Origin: JAGQPD01 sp020426865
Lineage (GTDB): Bacteria > Planctomycetota > Planctomycetia > Pirellulales > Pirellulaceae
DNA length: 64,000 bases
NCBI GenBank assembly: GCA_041399065.1
Contig: JAWKTN010000001.1
Location: forward strand, 1,054,001 to 1,118,000
Direction: 5' to 3'
The notes beneath the pieces were generated by a model that was given only the letters and a program-made list of their open reading frames with translations, was not told the origin of the DNA and searched no databases. Positions 62,624 to 64,000 of this stretch are shown piece after piece; within the stretch, counting starts at the first letter, position 1, and each line of letters opens with the position of its first letter. A program made the position numbers and the translations under genes.

Positions 62624-64000
62624 GCTACCGCCGATCGTCCGCCTGAGGGTTTTGCCAGTTCGCGAATCAGTTCACGGCAGACATCGCGGTCATCGAATGC
62701 TTCTCGGTTTGCCCCCACGACGTGCAATGCCCGACTACCGCGACCGGCAACCAAAACCGTATCGCCGGGGCGTGCCTTATGCAGTGCCCAGCAGATCGCA
62801 CGAGCTCGGTCGGGGATCAATTGTGCTTGAGCTGGTCGGTCGTAACCGTCCAGAATATCGTGGGCAATCCGCAACGGCGCCTCACTGCGTGGACTATTAT
62901 TGGTAATAATGCCGATGTCGGCATTTCGTTCGACAGCGCGTCCCAACAGCGGTCGAAGGTGCGTGCCTTTTTCTCCTTCGGCACCGTAAACACAGATAAG
63001 TCGGCCCTTGGTCACGGGGCGAAGAGTCTTCAGGGCAATCGTCAGCGTTTCGGGTGTACGAGCGCCATCGACAAAGGTGCCGAAATCCTGTCCGGCCTCG
63101 ATTCGTTGCAAGCGGCCGGGAACATGATCCACAGATTCCAGTCCTCGGGCAATCGTCGGCAAGTCGATCCCCATGACCAGACCGACTGCGGCCGCACTCA
63201 GGCAATTATAAACATGATGGACCCCGATCATTCTGGTTCGCACCGGAATCGATTCGCTACCGGCCACCAGAAAGAACGTCTGCTCACTGACATGCCGTTC
63301 AATTAGCTCGGCGTTCACTTCACCGGCCCCTTTCATCGAAACGGTCAATGTTGGGTGATTGATCTGCGATTGCAGCACTTGGCTGGCAGGATCGTCTGCA
63401 TTGAGCACCGCGAAGCCTTCCGGTTTCAGCAGACCGAAGACTCGCGACTGTATTTCCCGATAGGTCCAAAGGTCGCCATGCGAGTTGCCGGCGGTTCCGC
63501 GTAAATTGGTGATCAACGCGGCATCCAGTTGTGCGCCACACAAAAAATGTCGTGCCAGCGCATCCGCTGAAGCCTCTAATACGGCGTGGCTACAACCTTG
63601 GTTGGCCATTCGTGTAAGCCACATGGCCACGTCGGGAGGGGGAGGGGTTGTGCGTCCTTGTGTTACGACATTTTGTGTATCGCAATAGCCCAGCGATCCC
63701 ATCATCCCGACGCGATTGCGCGCCGCCTCGAGCACCCCGGCGATCAACATCGAGGTAACGGTCTTGCCAAACGTGCCCGCTACTCCGATCGTTCGCATTT
63801 GCTGGCTAGGTGCACCCGCCAATGCATGGCAGACAAAACCGAGAGCGATCCGCGAGTCATCGACGATACAGGTCGGTACACCGACCGGCAGCTGTCGCTC
63901 CGCAAGAATCGCCACAGCACCATTGCGAATCGCTTCTTCGTAATAGTCGTGACCGTCGTATTCGCTCCCCAGAATTGCCACAAACAAGTCGCCTGGCTGG
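62620..64000 (-). CDS. MurE-like ligase with altered catalytic motifs, partial at right edge
   Basis: The protein enters at the right edge without its N-terminus (first visible PGDLFVAILGSEYDGHDYY). It retains the Mur-ligase P-loop GTFGKTVTS and the fold of MurE (TTPPPPDVAMWL, RNRVGMMGSLGYC, HHVYNCLSAAAVGLVMGIDLP). However, EvSSHaL reads EASADAL, the TNLtrDHLDyHg motif reads TNLRGTAGNSHG, the carbamoylated Lys is missing at YREIQSRVF, DYAHTP reads DGARTP, and the DNPR motif that selects diaminopimelate reads NSPR within ITNNSPRSEAP. The ligase reaction is therefore doubtful. Several residues could serve another ligase reaction. Confidence 0.65.
   Translation of the reverse strand, partial: QPGDLFVAILGSEYDGHDYYEEAIRNGAVAILAERQLPVGVPTCIVDDSRIALGFVCHALAGAPSQQMRTIGVAGTFGKTVTSMLIAGVLEAARNRVGMMGSLGYCDTQNVVTQGRTTPPPPDVAMWLTRMANQGCSHAVLEASADALARHFLCGAQLDAALITNLRGTAGNSHGDLWTYREIQSRVFGLLKPEGFAVLNADDPASQVLQSQINHPTLTVSMKGAGEVNAELIERHVSEQTFFLVAGSESIPVRTRMIGVHHVYNCLSAAAVGLVMGIDLPTIARGLESVDHVPGRLQRIEAGQDFGTFVDGARTPETLTIALKTLRPVTKGRLICVYGAEGEKGTHLRPLLGRAVERNADIGIITNNSPRSEAPLRIAHDILDGYDRPAQAQLIPDRARAICWALHKARPGDTVLVAGRGSRALHVVGANREAFDDRDVCRELIRELAKPSGGRSAVA

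Noticed and set aside
1..64000. tRNA or rRNA genes
   Set aside because: Reading intergenic regions on both strands, I found no cloverleaf-like or rRNA-like sequence; a dedicated search could still find one.

Overview
The window looks like a chromosomal segment of a planctomycete, most likely from the Pirellulales group. The reasons are: two very large secreted proteins whose N-termini carry the planctomycete extracellular motif (LEDRRVMA and LEARRLLA) and whose C-termini carry dockerin-like repeats, a PEP-CTERM protein, Tat-exported proteins of families I only know from this phylum, a planctomycete-style primary sigma factor, and a murB/ftsQ-like fragment of the division-and-cell-wall cluster with no ftsA or ftsZ beside it. 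Genes are on both strands in short operons. I see no rRNA, tRNA or CRISPR array.

Layout. 1-1424 (-): N-acetylglutamate synthase-like gene, cut by the left edge. 1579-7572 (-): a 2000-residue CotH/lamin-tail exoprotein, with a 7 x 15 bp tandem repeat in its upstream region. 7996-13222 (-): information-processing block dnaG, rpoD-type sigma, zinc-ribbon coiled-coil protein, greA. 13813-16921: a PEP-CTERM protein convergent with a CAP/cadherin-like/dockerin exoprotein. 16960-19662 (-): membrane-anchored HtrA protease and CinA. 20031-21891 (+): murB and an FtsQ-like gene, convergent with csrA (21956-22144). 22600-23250: gene-free, AT-rich array of about 105-bp units, each with a TAGAGACTCTA palindrome, followed by a transposase remnant. 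23663-26647 (-): ferrous iron uptake operon feoA-feoA-feoB-FeoB-associated protein, with a visible promoter and a Fur-box-like 7-1-7 palindrome. 26860-30883 (-): CPBP protease, saccharopine dehydrogenase and ALDH7, the last two forming a lysine-catabolism pair. 31121-38148 (+): a His/Asp-rich lipoprotein, an LRAT-domain protein and four exported proteins (PQQ-type propeller, Tat protein of unknown function, second propeller, Ig-like protein). 38164-40855 (-): an unrecognised protein with a Cys/His pair, KDG kinase and KDPG aldolase. 41166-43938 (-): methyltransferase, class V aminotransferase, isochorismatase. 44097-46460 (-): Zn/Cd P-type ATPase with a metal-ligand-rich insertion. 46629-49981 (+): hslV-hslU-thiL-tsaE. 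50246-51762: a REP-associated-type tyrosine transposase with palindromic repeats just downstream. 52566-56583 (-): second HtrA protease, membrane-anchored Gfo/Idh/MocA-like protein, short-chain dehydrogenase. 57125-61204 (+): VKOR-DsbA fusion, a short HSP90-like ATPase and an overlapping helical-repeat gene. 61634-64000 (-): two overlapping Mur-ligase-like genes that have lost catalytic residues; the second runs off the right edge.

How the genes work together. The clearest functional units are the transcription/replication block, the Feo iron importer with its candidate Fur site, lysine degradation through saccharopine and aminoadipate semialdehyde, 2-keto-3-deoxygluconate catabolism, and the HslVU protease with two small housekeeping genes. 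The features I find most unusual are the phased palindrome array, the degenerate Mur-ligase pair, MurB with Cys in place of its catalytic Ser, the truncated HSP90 with an overlapping partner, the transposase/palindrome pair, and an orphan protein with a Cys-His spacing like that of CNF1-type deamidases. All assignments come from reading the translated sequence; no database search was run.
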